64,000 bases of DNA from Paenibacillus lupini. Lineage in GTDB: Bacteria > Bacillota > Bacilli > Paenibacillales > Paenibacillaceae. A program made the position numbers and the translations under genes. Shown one piece after another: positions 26,896 to 36,918 of the stretch; within the stretch, counting starts at the first letter, position 1, and the number at the start of each line of letters is the position of its first letter. The stretch is from positions 434,001 to 498,000 of the forward strand of contig NZ_JAASRW010000001.1 in the NCBI RefSeq assembly GCF_011761355.1, written 5' to 3'. The notes beneath the pieces were generated by a model. The model was not told where the DNA came from and searched no databases. It saw only the letters and a program-made list of their open reading frames with translations.

Positions 26896-27561
26896 ATGCG
26901 CAAGCAGTTGTTCGTTATTCATGATGGCGTGCCAACCGAAGCTATTATTCGCACTTATACTTCACAAGATTTTAAAGCCTTAATTGATGTTCAGAGTGAA
27001 AGCTTCCCGCCTCCCTACCCGGAGGAGCTTTGGTGGAACGAAGAACAGCTGACCGAACATATTACCCGTTTTCCTGAAGGGGCATTATGCTGTGAAATCG
27101 GAGGGAAAGTGATCGGGTCCATGACCGGGCTTATTGTAGATATGTCTCATTATCACGAAGCGCATAGCTGGGAGCAAATTACGGACAGCGGCTATATCCG
27201 CAATCACAATCCAGACGGTGATACCCTGTACGTTGCCGATATTTGTGTCGTTCCCGCCTATCGGAAGGCCGGTATTGGCAAATGGCTTCTACAGTCGATG
27301 TACGAAACGGTAATACATCTCGGTCTCAAGCGGCTTCTCGGAGCTGGCCGTATGCCGGGTTATCATCACTACGCTGCTGCCGAGACACCTGAGCAATACT
27401 TGGAGAAAGTGATGAAGGGCATTTACAAGGACCCTGTGATCACCTTCCTTCTCCGCTGCGGAAGAACTCCTGTAGGAATCGCTGCCGATTATCTGGACGA
27501 CGAAGAATCCTGCAATTACGCTGCGCTAATGGAATGGCGCAATCCGTTTTTGCAGGTTTAA
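26896..27561 (+). CDS. GNAT acetyltransferase (YhcX N-terminal half equivalent)
   Basis: 221 residues. GNAT core: ALCCEIGGKVIGSMTGLI, then LYVADICVVPAYRKAGIGKWLL with the acetyl-CoA loop RKAGIG. The segment IRNHNPDGDTLY and the tail YAALMEWRN match the N-terminal domain of YhcX. It starts two bases after the nitrilase stop, so the two YhcX halves are translated side by side in reversed order. Confidence 0.85.
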   Translation: MRKQLFVIHDGVPTEAIIRTYTSQDFKALIDVQSESFPPPYPEELWWNEEQLTEHITRFPEGALCCEIGGKVIGSMTGLIVDMSHYHEAHSWEQITDSGYIRNHNPDGDTLYVADICVVPAYRKAGIGKWLLQSMYETVIHLGLKRLLGAGRMPGYHHYAAAETPEQYLEKVMKGIYKDPVITFLLRCGRTPVGIAADYLDDEESCNYAALMEWRNPFLQV

Positions 27562-27585
27562 AGCTGTTATTAAGTTAATCATATT

Positions 27586-27741
27586 TTTGAGCCTTTGCAC
27601 GGAGAGAAAGTTTGGAGTTTTCGGAGTGCAAGCGTCCGCCTTTGTTTTTGAAGGTCTAACCGCTGAAAATTTCAATCGAAGACATTCAAAAACAACAGCG
27701 GCCGAAAGCCCAAACTTTCTCGTAGTGCATCCCAGCTCAAA
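27586..27741. repeat. 156-base long imperfect inverted repeat (hairpin element)
   Basis: The whole gap between the two GNAT genes can fold back on itself: TTTGAGC/GCTCAAA at the ends, TGCAC/GTGCA, GAGAAAGTTTGG (27604-27615) against CCAAACTTTCTC (27710-27721), TTTCGG/CCGAAA, and near the apex TTTGTTTTTGAA against TTCAAAAACAA. No ORF and no T-run. It may be a miniature repeat element or a processed RNA. Confidence 0.8.
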
Positions 27742-27756
27742 TTAGGAGTGTTGTTA

Positions 27757-28434
27757 ATGCCATTAGATTATCATCGGATTACATCCATCAACGATCCATA
27801 CTTCGCATCACTTCACGCGCTGCTCAAACGGATCTTCCCACCTGAAGAGGTGTTGGCATACGAGCTGTGGAAAGAGCCTCTCGAAGACGCAGGCATTCAT
27901 GTCTACGTAGCCATTGAGGACGGTGAAGTAGTCGGCTCCACAGAGTACCGCTATTATCCAGAGCTTCGTGTAGCGATGACCGACTTTACTATTATCGGCG
28001 AGCCAAACAAAGGGATCGGCCGTTTCCTGATGCGGGGACGTGAGAAGGATCTTGCTCGATTGGCACAAGAGTCAGGTACATCCCCAATCGGCATGTTCGC
28101 AGAAATCTATAACCCCTATGAAAGTGGAGAGCATGAGTTCGGCGGAGTTACACCGATGAATCCGTATGTACGCCGTGAAGTGTTATCGCACATCGGATAT
28201 AAAATGATTAATATCCCTTACGTGCATCCGTCCTGGGAGCTTACAGGAGAGGCAGTGGAAGGTCTTAATCTATGCTTCCTGCCTGCTGATGAAGAGTTAA
28301 CGGCCATTCCAGCAGCGCTAGTCGTTCAGTTCTTAGAAGGCTACTACTCTGCACTTCCTAATAAGCCGCAAGAATGGCTCGATATGATCGAAGGGCTGCG
28401 CGGCAAGGAGCAGATCGAGCTGCTGCCGATATGA
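27757..28434 (+). CDS. GNAT-fold acetyltransferase-like protein
   Basis: 225 residues from ATG 27757 with TTAGGAGTG ahead. The region HVYVAIEDGEVVGSTEYRY followed by VAMTDFTIIGEPNKGIGRFLM fits the beta4-beta5 and acetyl-CoA loop of the GNAT fold, although the loop is GEPNKGIG rather than the classic RGKGxG. A C-terminal 80-residue extension has no recognised motif. It overlaps the downstream MBL gene by four bases. Confidence 0.72.
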   Translation: MPLDYHRITSINDPYFASLHALLKRIFPPEEVLAYELWKEPLEDAGIHVYVAIEDGEVVGSTEYRYYPELRVAMTDFTIIGEPNKGIGRFLMRGREKDLARLAQESGTSPIGMFAEIYNPYESGEHEFGGVTPMNPYVRREVLSHIGYKMINIPYVHPSWELTGEAVEGLNLCFLPADEELTAIPAALVVQFLEGYYSALPNKPQEWLDMIEGLRGKEQIELLPI

Positions 28435-29213
28435 TGAAGATAATTTTCCGGGGAACAGGGGATGCGATGGGTGTTCCTCGTGTTTATTGCGAATGCGAGG
28501 TATGCACTGAAGCGAGAACTAGCGGCGTCAATCGCCGCTATCGTTCCCTTGTACAGCTTGAAGATGCTGATATTGGAACCATGATGATTGACTGCGGGCC
28601 AGATTGGCGAACACAGATGGAGTCAGCTGGCCTTCATTTTGTGAATCGGATTCTTGTGACACATGCACATTTCGACCATATCGGGGGTCTTCCCGAGTGG
28701 GCGGATGCTTGCCGATGGCTAGGGGTAAAAGGTGAAGCTTATGCTTCCGAAGAAGTCATTGCGGAAATTATGCAGCGTTTTCCTTGGCTGGATCGTAATA
28801 TTCGCTTTATTGCGATCGATACACCTTGTGATTTTGGCAGCTGGCGTGTCTCAACATGGAAAGTTAATCATGGTAAGAACGGTTATGCTTATGCTTTTCG
28901 ATTTGATCATCAAGAGTCAGGTGAAGCATGGGCTTATTGTTCCGACTCAATTGGGTTAACAGAAGAGCAGCAGAAGCCGCTTTACGGGCTGGATCTGCTT
29001 GTGCTTGGGACAAGCTTTTATATAGAAAACTTCGCTTATGAGACACGGTCCGTCTACGATGTGACGGAGGCTCTAGTTTTGCTTCCGATATGGAAGCCCA
29101 AAAGAACCTTATTTACGCATATGTCTCATGATATCGATCTGAGGCGAACATACCCGTTGCCTGACTATGCGGAATTTACTTATACAGGTTTGGAAGTTTC
29201 TGTAGGGAAATGA
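28431..29213 (+). CDS. PhnP-like metallo-beta-lactamase fold phosphodiesterase
   Basis: 260 residues. FRGTGDAMGVPRVYCECEVC carries the GTG loop and the three-cysteine structural zinc site typical of PhnP. The catalytic metal motif is VTHAHFDHIGGLPEW, with later ligands in WAYCSDSIG and LFTHMSHDID. PhnP hydrolyses cyclic phosphate in phosphonate catabolism, but no other C-P lyase genes are here, so the substrate is uncertain. Start at ATG 28431 is an ATGA overlap. Confidence 0.83.
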   Translation: MMKIIFRGTGDAMGVPRVYCECEVCTEARTSGVNRRYRSLVQLEDADIGTMMIDCGPDWRTQMESAGLHFVNRILVTHAHFDHIGGLPEWADACRWLGVKGEAYASEEVIAEIMQRFPWLDRNIRFIAIDTPCDFGSWRVSTWKVNHGKNGYAYAFRFDHQESGEAWAYCSDSIGLTEEQQKPLYGLDLLVLGTSFYIENFAYETRSVYDVTEALVLLPIWKPKRTLFTHMSHDIDLRRTYPLPDYAEFTYTGLEVSVGK

Positions 29214-29214
29214 A

Positions 29215-29601
29215 TTGACAAATCGTAAGCCTTTAGCGTACATTGTGATTATAGCTAAGAAATTAGCTGCTTAATTGATTGTGTGATTTCGGAAGGGGAA
29301 ATTTTAATGTTTGCTGGTGTTCTTAACTTCTAATTGGATAAATCGGTTTTGTTTGTTCGTCTGATTGGCTTGCTGATGCAAATTTTTGTCATCATGCATG
29401 TCTTCTATTGTGACGTCTCCAGACAAAGACCGATGCCAAGAGTTAAGAACATGAGGATTTCCGCCTGAAGATATTCGGCTGGCTATCACCGTGCTCTTGC
29501 AGCACGGTTTTTTTGTGCTTCAAGGGCATTCAACGGGATTGGTCTAGGCCAAATCGATAACAGGAACGGAACGCTTCTTGCGTTCTGTTCCTGTTTTTTT
29601 T
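29215..29601 (+). ncRNA. Structured leader RNA with tandem terminators before the mutS2 paralogue
   Basis: TTGACA at 29215-29220 and TACATT at 29239-29244 (18-base spacer) give a plausible promoter. The predicted RNA begins with AGCTAA-GAAA-TTAGCT (29253-29268), then a short ORF, then TGTTCTTAACT (29318-29328) pairing perfectly with AGTTAAGAACA (29441-29451). Terminator 1 is CCGTGCT/AGCACGG plus seven T (29489-29514); terminator 2 is AACAGGAACGGAACGC against GCGTTCTGTTCCTGTT plus a T-run (29559-29601). No promoter is seen between terminator 2 and the mutS2-like start at 29636. An attenuator is the best reading; an independent small RNA ending at terminator 1 is the alternative. Confidence 0.65.
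29307..29333 (+). CDS. Candidate 8-residue leader peptide MFAGVLNF
   Basis: GGAAGGGGAA at 29291-29300 lies 8 bases before ATG 29307; the frame reads MFAGVLNF and stops at 29331-29333. Codons 4-8 (Gly to Phe) form the left arm of the long-range stem with 29441-29451, so a ribosome paused here would change the leader fold. The excellent ribosome site makes chance less likely, but an 8-codon frame alone is weak evidence. Confidence 0.5.
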   Translation: MFAGVLNF

Positions 29602-29635
29602 ATACCCAAAAACGATTAAAGGAGCATCTAAAAAC

Positions 29636-31576
29636 ATGAATGAAGCTGTATTTCAAAGACTGGAATATGACAAATTGAAGGATAAAATGATCGGATATAC
29701 GGTATCACCGGCAGGTCAATTATTGGCTGAGCGACATGTACCAAGCACGAACCGGAAGCAAATTAGAGCTTGGCTGAATGAAACAGAAGAGGCAGCGGCC
29801 TTGCTCGCAACAGGTGCGAGTGTACCCCTTTCGGCTATGGAGGGAATTGATCCTTTTCTGTCTCTGCTTGGTAAGGGACGAATCTACACGGAATCGGAGC
29901 TGGATCAGCTGTTAGCATGGCTCGTATCGATCGCGCAGATGAAGCGTTACATGGATAATAAGCGAATGATTGCACCTACGATTGCCGCCTACGCCGATTC
30001 GATGAATGATTGTCCTCGGCTGAAGCAGGAGCTCGACCGCTGTATTCGGTATGGAAGTCTTACGGATCAGGCAAGTGCTGATCTTGGCATGATTCGCCGT
30101 CATCTGATCGCAGTGGAAGATAAAATTCATAAGAAGCTGGAAGCTTCGCTTTCCAAGTACAAGTCGGCACTGCAAGATCCGATTATAAGTAGAAGAAGAG
30201 GCAGGTCAGTTATTGCGGTCAAGCGAGAACATCGGAAGCTCGTTCCAGGCACGGTGTGGGATGAGTCATCAAGTGGTCAGACGCTGTTTATTGAGCCAAT
30301 TGATGTTGCAGAATTGCAGCAGGAATGGCAAGAATGGAAGGCGGAAGAGGAAAGGGAAAGAACGATAATTTTATCGCGGCTGTCAGATGAAGCCGAACTG
30401 TATAAGCTGGATCTGTTCCAGAATCGGGAGGCGATGGCATCTTTTGATTTCATGCTGGCTAGAGGTAAATTGTCACTTTCCTATAATGGTCAGCCTGTGA
30501 CATTAAGCGATGAGCCTATAATTAAGCTGGTAGAGGCTCGCCATCCATTGCTGGGGCAACAAGCGGAGCCCATCCATGTAGAGCTTGGCGTTCGTTGGAA
30601 ACAGCTCATTATTACAGGGCCAAACACAGGAGGTAAGACGGTAGCCCTCAAAACAATCGGACTGCTCGCGCTGCTTGTCCAATCCGGCCTACTTGTCCCG
30701 GCTTCACCGGACAGCCGATTTGGAGTGTTCCGGCATATCATGGCCGATGTAGGCGACGGACAAAGCCTTGAGCAGTCATTATCTACATTCTCTTCACACA
30801 TTGCCGTTCTAAAAGAAATGCTTCATTCAGCAGATGAGCAAACGATTATTCTGCTCGATGAATTGGCAGCAGGGACTGACCCCGGTGAGGGAATCGCCTT
30901 GTCGATCGCCGTGCTGGAGGAGCTGCTGCAACGTAAAGCACTAACTGCGGCGACTACCCATTTTAATGAGATTAAGAAGTTTGCAGCAAGTACTGCTGGC
31001 TGCATGAATGCGAGAATGGCTTTTGACTCGGAGACATTACGCCCTCTCTATCGTCTTGAGGTAGGGGAAGCGGGAGAAAGCCATGCTTTTGCGATTGCTC
31101 GGCGTTTTGGACTTCCAGAGCATGTTATGAAACGGGCAGAGAAGCTGGCAGAAGGTCGAACAGTGATCCGTTTGGAATCCTCTTTGTCCGGGTATGAAGA
31201 GAAGACAGTAGGAGTGGTAGTAGAAGAAGCTGTCGATACTATGAAGAGTCCAGCTGTACAAAAAGAAAAGTCCCCAGCGCCTGTTTTCCTCAAAGGTGAT
31301 GCGGTGTGGATTTATCCCCTTCGACGAGCGGGAATTGTCTTCCAGCCGGCAGATGATCGGGGCGAAGTAATTGTTCAGGTGGAGGGTAAAAAAATGGGCT
31401 TTAACCGCAAACGATTAAAGCCTTATATCAGCAAGGATAAACTGTATCCTGGATCTGATTATGATATGGATATTGTGTTCGATACGAAAGATAATCGAAA
31501 AAAACGGAAGCTTATTGGTCGGAAGTATGTAGATGGCTTGACGATTGAGACTAAGTCGGATGTGACAGAGAGTTAA
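29636..31576 (+). CDS. MutS2-like ATPase lacking the Smr domain
   Basis: 646 residues; B. subtilis MutS2 has 785. Order: MutS core/lever coiled coil (about 1-300), ATPase with Walker A ITGPNTGGKTVALKT (about 325), Walker B TIILLDELAAGTDPGEG (about 405), ATTHFNEIKKF, a second coiled segment, and a small KOW-like basic domain (KGDAVWIYPLRRAGIVFQ, about 560-600). The C-terminal Smr nuclease domain that MutS2 uses on collided ribosomes or DNA is absent and replaced by a short lysine-rich tail. AAAGGAGC lies before the ATG, 35 bases after a strong terminator. Confidence 0.87.
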   Translation: MNEAVFQRLEYDKLKDKMIGYTVSPAGQLLAERHVPSTNRKQIRAWLNETEEAAALLATGASVPLSAMEGIDPFLSLLGKGRIYTESELDQLLAWLVSIAQMKRYMDNKRMIAPTIAAYADSMNDCPRLKQELDRCIRYGSLTDQASADLGMIRRHLIAVEDKIHKKLEASLSKYKSALQDPIISRRRGRSVIAVKREHRKLVPGTVWDESSSGQTLFIEPIDVAELQQEWQEWKAEEERERTIILSRLSDEAELYKLDLFQNREAMASFDFMLARGKLSLSYNGQPVTLSDEPIIKLVEARHPLLGQQAEPIHVELGVRWKQLIITGPNTGGKTVALKTIGLLALLVQSGLLVPASPDSRFGVFRHIMADVGDGQSLEQSLSTFSSHIAVLKEMLHSADEQTIILLDELAAGTDPGEGIALSIAVLEELLQRKALTAATTHFNEIKKFAASTAGCMNARMAFDSETLRPLYRLEVGEAGESHAFAIARRFGLPEHVMKRAEKLAEGRTVIRLESSLSGYEEKTVGVVVEEAVDTMKSPAVQKEKSPAPVFLKGDAVWIYPLRRAGIVFQPADDRGEVIVQVEGKKMGFNRKRLKPYISKDKLYPGSDYDMDIVFDTKDNRKKRKLIGRKYVDGLTIETKSDVTES

Positions 31577-31595
31577 GCTGCTTCTCTAATACAGG

Positions 31596-32237
31596 TTAGT
31601 CTTTGCTCTGAATAACGAGCAAGATACCAGTTCGGACGGTTAAGGTACCTACGGGATCTGCAAGTATATTGCTGATCCCTAAGGACTGGCCGATCTGCAG
31701 CGTTGCTTCATGCAGCGGATAGGCGAACCCATGGAGAGTAATACCGGTAACCTGTTCAGATAAGGGGAGAAGTGAAATATGGCTGTAATCACTTTGATGA
31801 AGTTCTGTTGTTCCAATCTCAGCTAAGGTGATCGTATTATGCTCGTCAGTAATAGATGCTTTAATTCCTTTCTCCAGTGCCAGCTTGAGCAGATGCACAT
31901 TCGCAAGGGAATGATCGAATCGGCTCCCCAGCGCTCCGAGCATAACGATCTCAGAGGGGGACTGGTCCAGAGCATGACGGAATGCAAGTTCTGTATCGGT
32001 ATAATCCTTATCAATCGGATCATAGGCAAGTGACTCCCGGCTGTTTGAACGGATAAGCTCAAGTTGCTCTGGAGTAACCGAATCGAAGTCGCCAAGCGCC
32101 AGATCCGGTGTAAATCCATGCTGCACGAGGAACAAAGCACCGCGGTCTGCGCCAATTAATGTATCTCCGGGATGGATCAATGGAACCGTCCAGCTACCCA
32201 ATTGACCGCCAGTACAGATGATGATGCGATTATTCAT
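31596..32237 (-). CDS. thiN: Thiamine pyrophosphokinase
   Basis: 213 residues. Transfers pyrophosphate from ATP to thiamine. N-terminal catalytic domain: IGADRGALFLVQHGF, LALGDFDSV, KDYTDTELAF and MLGALGSRFDHSLANVHLL; C-terminal beta-sandwich that binds thiamine. The family size and motif order are complete. It is convergent with the mutS2-like gene, 20 bases apart. Confidence 0.94.
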   Translation of the reverse strand: MNNRIIICTGGQLGSWTVPLIHPGDTLIGADRGALFLVQHGFTPDLALGDFDSVTPEQLELIRSNSRESLAYDPIDKDYTDTELAFRHALDQSPSEIVMLGALGSRFDHSLANVHLLKLALEKGIKASITDEHNTITLAEIGTTELHQSDYSHISLLPLSEQVTGITLHGFAYPLHEATLQIGQSLGISNILADPVGTLTVRTGILLVIQSKD

Positions 32238-32409
32238 TCTTTCTCTTCCTTTCGAACTTCAGGTGTTGAAGCCAGTATAATGCGAAAGTTATGTGTAAAA
32301 CAATTGTCAAACCGAATAAGCGCGGCTAAAATGATGAAGGACAGTACCGACAGGATCGCGTTAGAGAACGCGGATGGGCGGTCATCATGGAAGCGGAGGA
32401 GTAGGGAGC

Positions 32410-33033
32410 TTGGACATCTTTGGCGTTTTCAGTATTATTGGAACGGTCGCTTTTGCAGTCAGCGGAGCGATCGTTGCTATGGAGGAAGAATACGATATTT
32501 TGGGCGTATTCGTGCTAGGTCTTGTGACAGCGTTTGGCGGCGGTGTTATAAGAAACTTGCTGATTGGCCGGCCGGTTACGACCTTATGGAATCAAGGTAA
32601 CTTGCTGGAAATCGCTGTGATCGCCATGACAGTAGCTTTTCTGCTGCCAGTATCATGGATTCACAAGTGGAGGAAAAGCGAGTCATTCTTTGATGCTATC
32701 GGATTGTCAGCATTTGCGATTCAAGGCGCTTTGTATGCGACCGAGATGAATCACCCGATCAGTGCTGTACTCGTTGCGGCTATGTTAACAGGTATCGGAG
32801 GAGGCATCATTCGCGATGTATTGGCAGGTCGGAAGCCACTTGTGCTCAAGGATGAGATTTATGCGGTATGGGCGATGCTCGCAGGCCTAGCAGTAGGCGA
32901 AGGCTGGTTCCATACAACGTTTGAACTCTTGGTCTTGTTCGTTATTGTTATCGTGTTCAGAATGCTGTCGGTATACTACAAATGGAGACTGCCTCGCCGG
33001 TCGCTTAATCAGAAGGGAGGAGGCATTATATGA
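32410..33033 (+). CDS. TRIC/UPF0126 family membrane protein (YvgT-like)
   Basis: 207 residues from TTG 32410, placed by GGAGGAG eight bases upstream; this start matches Bacillus YvgT. Seven predicted membrane helices form two repeats of the TRIC cation-channel fold, marked by VTAFGGGVIRNLLIG and LTGIGGGIIRDVLAG. Prokaryotic TRIC proteins conduct monovalent cations; for the UPF0126 branch a glycine-uptake role has also been suggested. The last codons overlap the phosphatase gene. Confidence 0.88.
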   Translation: MDIFGVFSIIGTVAFAVSGAIVAMEEEYDILGVFVLGLVTAFGGGVIRNLLIGRPVTTLWNQGNLLEIAVIAMTVAFLLPVSWIHKWRKSESFFDAIGLSAFAIQGALYATEMNHPISAVLVAAMLTGIGGGIIRDVLAGRKPLVLKDEIYAVWAMLAGLAVGEGWFHTTFELLVLFVIVIVFRMLSVYYKWRLPRRSLNQKGGGII

Positions 33034-33503
33034 GAAAAGTACGCGTAGTGTTTGTTTGTCTAGGCAACATTTGCCGCTCGCCGATGGCAGAAGCCGTATT
33101 CCGCAGTCTGGTGGAGAAAGCTGGTCTTGTTGATGTGATCGAGATTGATTCTGCTGGTACAGGTGATTGGCATATCGGCAAAGCGCCTCATGAAGGAACC
33201 CGCAAGCAGCTAGACCTTCACGGCATTTCTTATGCGGGCATGAAAGCCAGACAATTTACAGCCAAAGATGAAGGTTTTGATTACATCGTCTGTATGGATA
33301 CGAAGAATGAAGCTGATGTCCGTCGTATTATCGGAAGCGCAGCAGATTCGGCAAAAATCATTAAGTTTATGGACATGCTCCCACAACATGCCGAAGACGA
33401 TGTTCCAGATCCGTATTATACAGGCAACTTCGACTATGTCTATGAACTAGTCGTCGAAGGAAGCGAGAAGCTTCTTGAACGAATTGTTAATGACCTGAAA
33501 TAA
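33030..33503 (+). CDS. Low-molecular-weight protein tyrosine phosphatase (YfkJ-like)
   Basis: 157 residues. P-loop CLGNICRSPMAE with catalytic Cys and Arg, and general-acid Asp in VPDPYYTG. The full LMW-PTP length is present. ATGA overlap with the TRIC gene shows coupling. Bacillus homologues such as YfkJ are linked to stress resistance; the substrate is unknown. Confidence 0.93.
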   Translation: MRKVRVVFVCLGNICRSPMAEAVFRSLVEKAGLVDVIEIDSAGTGDWHIGKAPHEGTRKQLDLHGISYAGMKARQFTAKDEGFDYIVCMDTKNEADVRRIIGSAADSAKIIKFMDMLPQHAEDDVPDPYYTGNFDYVYELVVEGSEKLLERIVNDLK

Positions 33504-33530
33504 AATGAAATAGTTGAAGTTAGTTGCGAG

Positions 33531-33567
33531 AAAGCTCGGTCAAGGCATACCTGTCCGAGCTTTTTCA
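33531..33567 (+). terminator. Terminator after LMW-PTP
   Basis: AAAGCTCGG / CCGAGCTTT stem followed by TTTC. Confidence 0.85.
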
Positions 33568-33578
33568 CGCTTTATGGC

Positions 33579-33620
33579 AAAAAAAAAGGGGTGTCTCATC
33601 ATGTATGATGGTACACCCTC
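33579..33620 (-). terminator. Terminator of the esterase gene
   Basis: On the reverse strand ACACCC..GGGTGT arms enclose CATCAT-GT-ATGATG and are followed by nine T (the A-run at 33579-33587). Confidence 0.88.
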
Positions 33621-33629
33621 ATTCCTACG

Positions 33630-34367
33630 TTATTCCACTTCGATAAAATGCATCAAGCCATCCGGCAGTTCCTTTTGCCAGAAGCCCCATTGATGACCGC
33701 CGTCTTTTTCGAAATAAGTCAGCGTAGCCCCTCTTTCTTCAAGGATGGAGCGGGCTGTACGGTTGATGTCGAGGAAATCAAAGATACCGTGTCCGGTATC
33801 ATAGGCTGTCTCCCCAAAACCTGCGATCATATAGATCTCTAACCAAGATAGGTCCTTTTGAGCTTCCATAATTTCACGAGAACGGTCATAATAAGCACCG
33901 GATAGCGACAATATGCGAGTGAACAGCTCAGGATACGTCAAAGCGAGGTGGAAAGAGATCGTCCCGCCGAGGGAGTCGCCAGCAAGCAAGCGATGCTCAG
34001 GTGAAGTGCGCACCGGATATTTACCTTCTATAAAAGGAATAAGCTCTTCGCCGAAGAATCGGACATAAGCTTCATGTCGGTTGCCATCGGGCGAATATTC
34101 AGCTGTTCTATACGTCTTGTCGACATCAACGCCAACTATAATGAATGGTTCTATACCCTCATCGAGAATAATGCGGTTCGCCGTTGTTGCAATCCGTCCA
34201 AAGTTGAAGAAGTCTTCACCATCTTGGCAGTAGACGACAGGATAGCTGAGCACTTCGTTATAACCTGGCGGTAAATAGATACGCAAACTGCGTTCGCCTT
34301 CTGGTAAGTAGCTGCTTTTTACAATTTCTTTCACCACGGTGCGTTTTAAGTAACGTTGATCAGTCAT
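33630..34367 (-). CDS. Esterase D / Fes-type alpha-beta hydrolase
   Basis: 245 residues of the putative esterase family. Features are RIYLPPGYNEVLSYPVVYCQDG, nucleophile elbow LLAGDSLGGTIS, LSLSGAYYD, and the catalytic His in DGGHQWGFWQ. No signal peptide, so cytoplasmic. Related members hydrolyse siderophore esters or S-formylglutathione, but no siderophore genes are adjacent. Confidence 0.85.
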   Translation of the reverse strand: MTDQRYLKRTVVKEIVKSSYLPEGERSLRIYLPPGYNEVLSYPVVYCQDGEDFFNFGRIATTANRIILDEGIEPFIIVGVDVDKTYRTAEYSPDGNRHEAYVRFFGEELIPFIEGKYPVRTSPEHRLLAGDSLGGTISFHLALTYPELFTRILSLSGAYYDRSREIMEAQKDLSWLEIYMIAGFGETAYDTGHGIFDFLDINRTARSILEERGATLTYFEKDGGHQWGFWQKELPDGLMHFIEVE

Positions 34368-35739
<1,372 letters not shown>

Positions 35740-35797
35740 TACCCTTGCCTGACGATGGGATTTTGCACGAGCAAAAATGAAGGAGGATCTGACGATC

Positions 35798-36775
35798 ATG
35801 GCTCAAATGAATATGTTGGAAGCAATCCGCGACGCTATGCGTGTGGAGCTTAAACGTGATGAGAACGTACTTATCTTCGGTGAGGACGTTGGTAAAGTCG
35901 GCGGTGTATTCCGCGTAACAGAAGGTTTGCAAGAAGAATTCGGCGAGGAGCGCGTATTCGATACGCCACTTGCTGAGTCCGCTATCGGCGGTTTGGCAGT
36001 TGGTATGGGTATCCAAGGTTTCCGTCCAGTTGCTGAAATTCAGTTCGTTGGCTTCATCTATGAAGCAATGGACCAAATGTTTATTCAAGCGGCGCGTATG
36101 CGTTACCGTTCCGGCGGCCGTTACAACTCGCCAATCGTATTCCGTACGCCATTTGGCGGCGGCGTTAAAGCAGCAGAACTACACACGGACTCCCTGGAAG
36201 GTCTTGCTGTTCAAACACCAGGTATCAAAGTTGTTATTCCATCCAACCCGTACGATGCAAAAGGTCTTATGATCGCTGCAATCCGCGATAATGATCCTGT
36301 ATTCTTCATGGAGCACCTGAACTTGTACCGTGCATTCCGTGCTGAAGTACCAGAAGGCGAGTACACAGTTGAGATCGGTAAAGCAAACGTGGTTCGTGAA
36401 GGTTCGGACGTAACAATCATTGCTTACGGCATGATGGTTCACACAGCTGTGAAAGCAGCGGACGAGCTTGAGAAAAACGGTATTAAAGCGGAAGTTATTG
36501 ACCTTCGCTCCCTGGTGCCGCTCGATATCGACACTATCGTTGCTTCGATCAAAAAAACAAACCGCGCAATCGTTGTTCAAGAAGCACAAAAAACTTCCGG
36601 CGTAGCAGCAGAAGTTATTGCTCAAATCAACGAAAAAGCGATCCTGCATTTGGAAGCTCCTGTACTTCGCGTTGCTGGTCCGGATACAGTATATCCGTTC
36701 GCACAAATCGAAGATACTTGGCTGCCAACACCAGCTCGTATCGTAGATGCGGCTAATAAAGTCCTGAACTTTTAA
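35798..36775 (+). CDS. pdhB: Pyruvate dehydrogenase E1 beta subunit
   Basis: 325 residues from ATG 35798 (AAGGAGGA 10 bases ahead). E1 beta supplies the ThDP pyrimidine-binding Glu ([16 protein letters not shown] region) and the dimer interface [17 protein letters not shown], with the C-terminal transketolase-like domain [14 protein letters not shown]. It is 58 bases after pdhA. Confidence 0.97.
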   Translation: MAQMNMLEAIRDAMRVELKRDENVLIFGEDVGKVGGVFRVTEGLQEEFGEERVFDTPLAESAIGGLAVGMGIQGFRPVAEIQFVGFIYEAMDQMFIQAARMRYRSGGRYNSPIVFRTPFGGGVKAAELHTDSLEGLAVQTPGIKVVIPSNPYDAKGLMIAAIRDNDPVFFMEHLNLYRAFRAEVPEGEYTVEIGKANVVREGSDVTIIAYGMMVHTAVKAADELEKNGIKAEVIDLRSLVPLDIDTIVASIKKTNRAIVVQEAQKTSGVAAEVIAQINEKAILHLEAPVLRVAGPDTVYPFAQIEDTWLPTPARIVDAANKVLNF

Positions 36776-36859
36776 TGTTATTCATCCTCATGGATGATGG
36801 ATATAAATTGCCCGCTTAATAGCGGGCAAAGTCGTCATTAGGCGACAATAGATGTGAAT
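36776..36859 (+). other. pdhB-pdhC spacer hairpin
   Basis: TTGCCCGC-TTAATA-GCGGGCAA forms a perfect 8-base stem with a 6-base loop (about 36808-36829) and is followed by a weaker GTCG/CGAC pair, without a T-run. It probably acts as an intra-operon RNA processing or stabilising hairpin ahead of the leader element at 36860. Confidence 0.65.
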
Positions 36860-36904
36860 GCTTACGAGGTAAGAATCACCGCAAAGAGCACGGCAATTCT
36901 TTTT
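36860..36904 (+). promoter_or_regulatory. Recurrent 5' leader element, copy B (before pdhC)
   Basis: GCTTACGAGGTAAGAATC, CCG-CAAAGAGCA-CGG, then AATTCTTTTT abutting the AGGAGGA ribosome site of pdhC. The stem and loop mirror copy A (25971-26016), and the first 16 bases match copies A and C. Being inside an operon, it is more likely translational or mRNA-stability control than a promoter. Confidence 0.65.
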
Positions 36905-36918
36905 AGGAGGATACTACA

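Noticed and set aside
29304..29489. 61-codon reverse frame in the mutS2 leader
   Set aside because: No reverse ribosome site, and its bases are explained by the leader ORF, long-range stem and terminator on the plus strand.
29250..29514. 6S RNA or another housekeeping RNA
   Set aside because: The length is plausible, but I could not recognise the central bubble or any family signature, and the short ORF with ribosome site argues for a leader.
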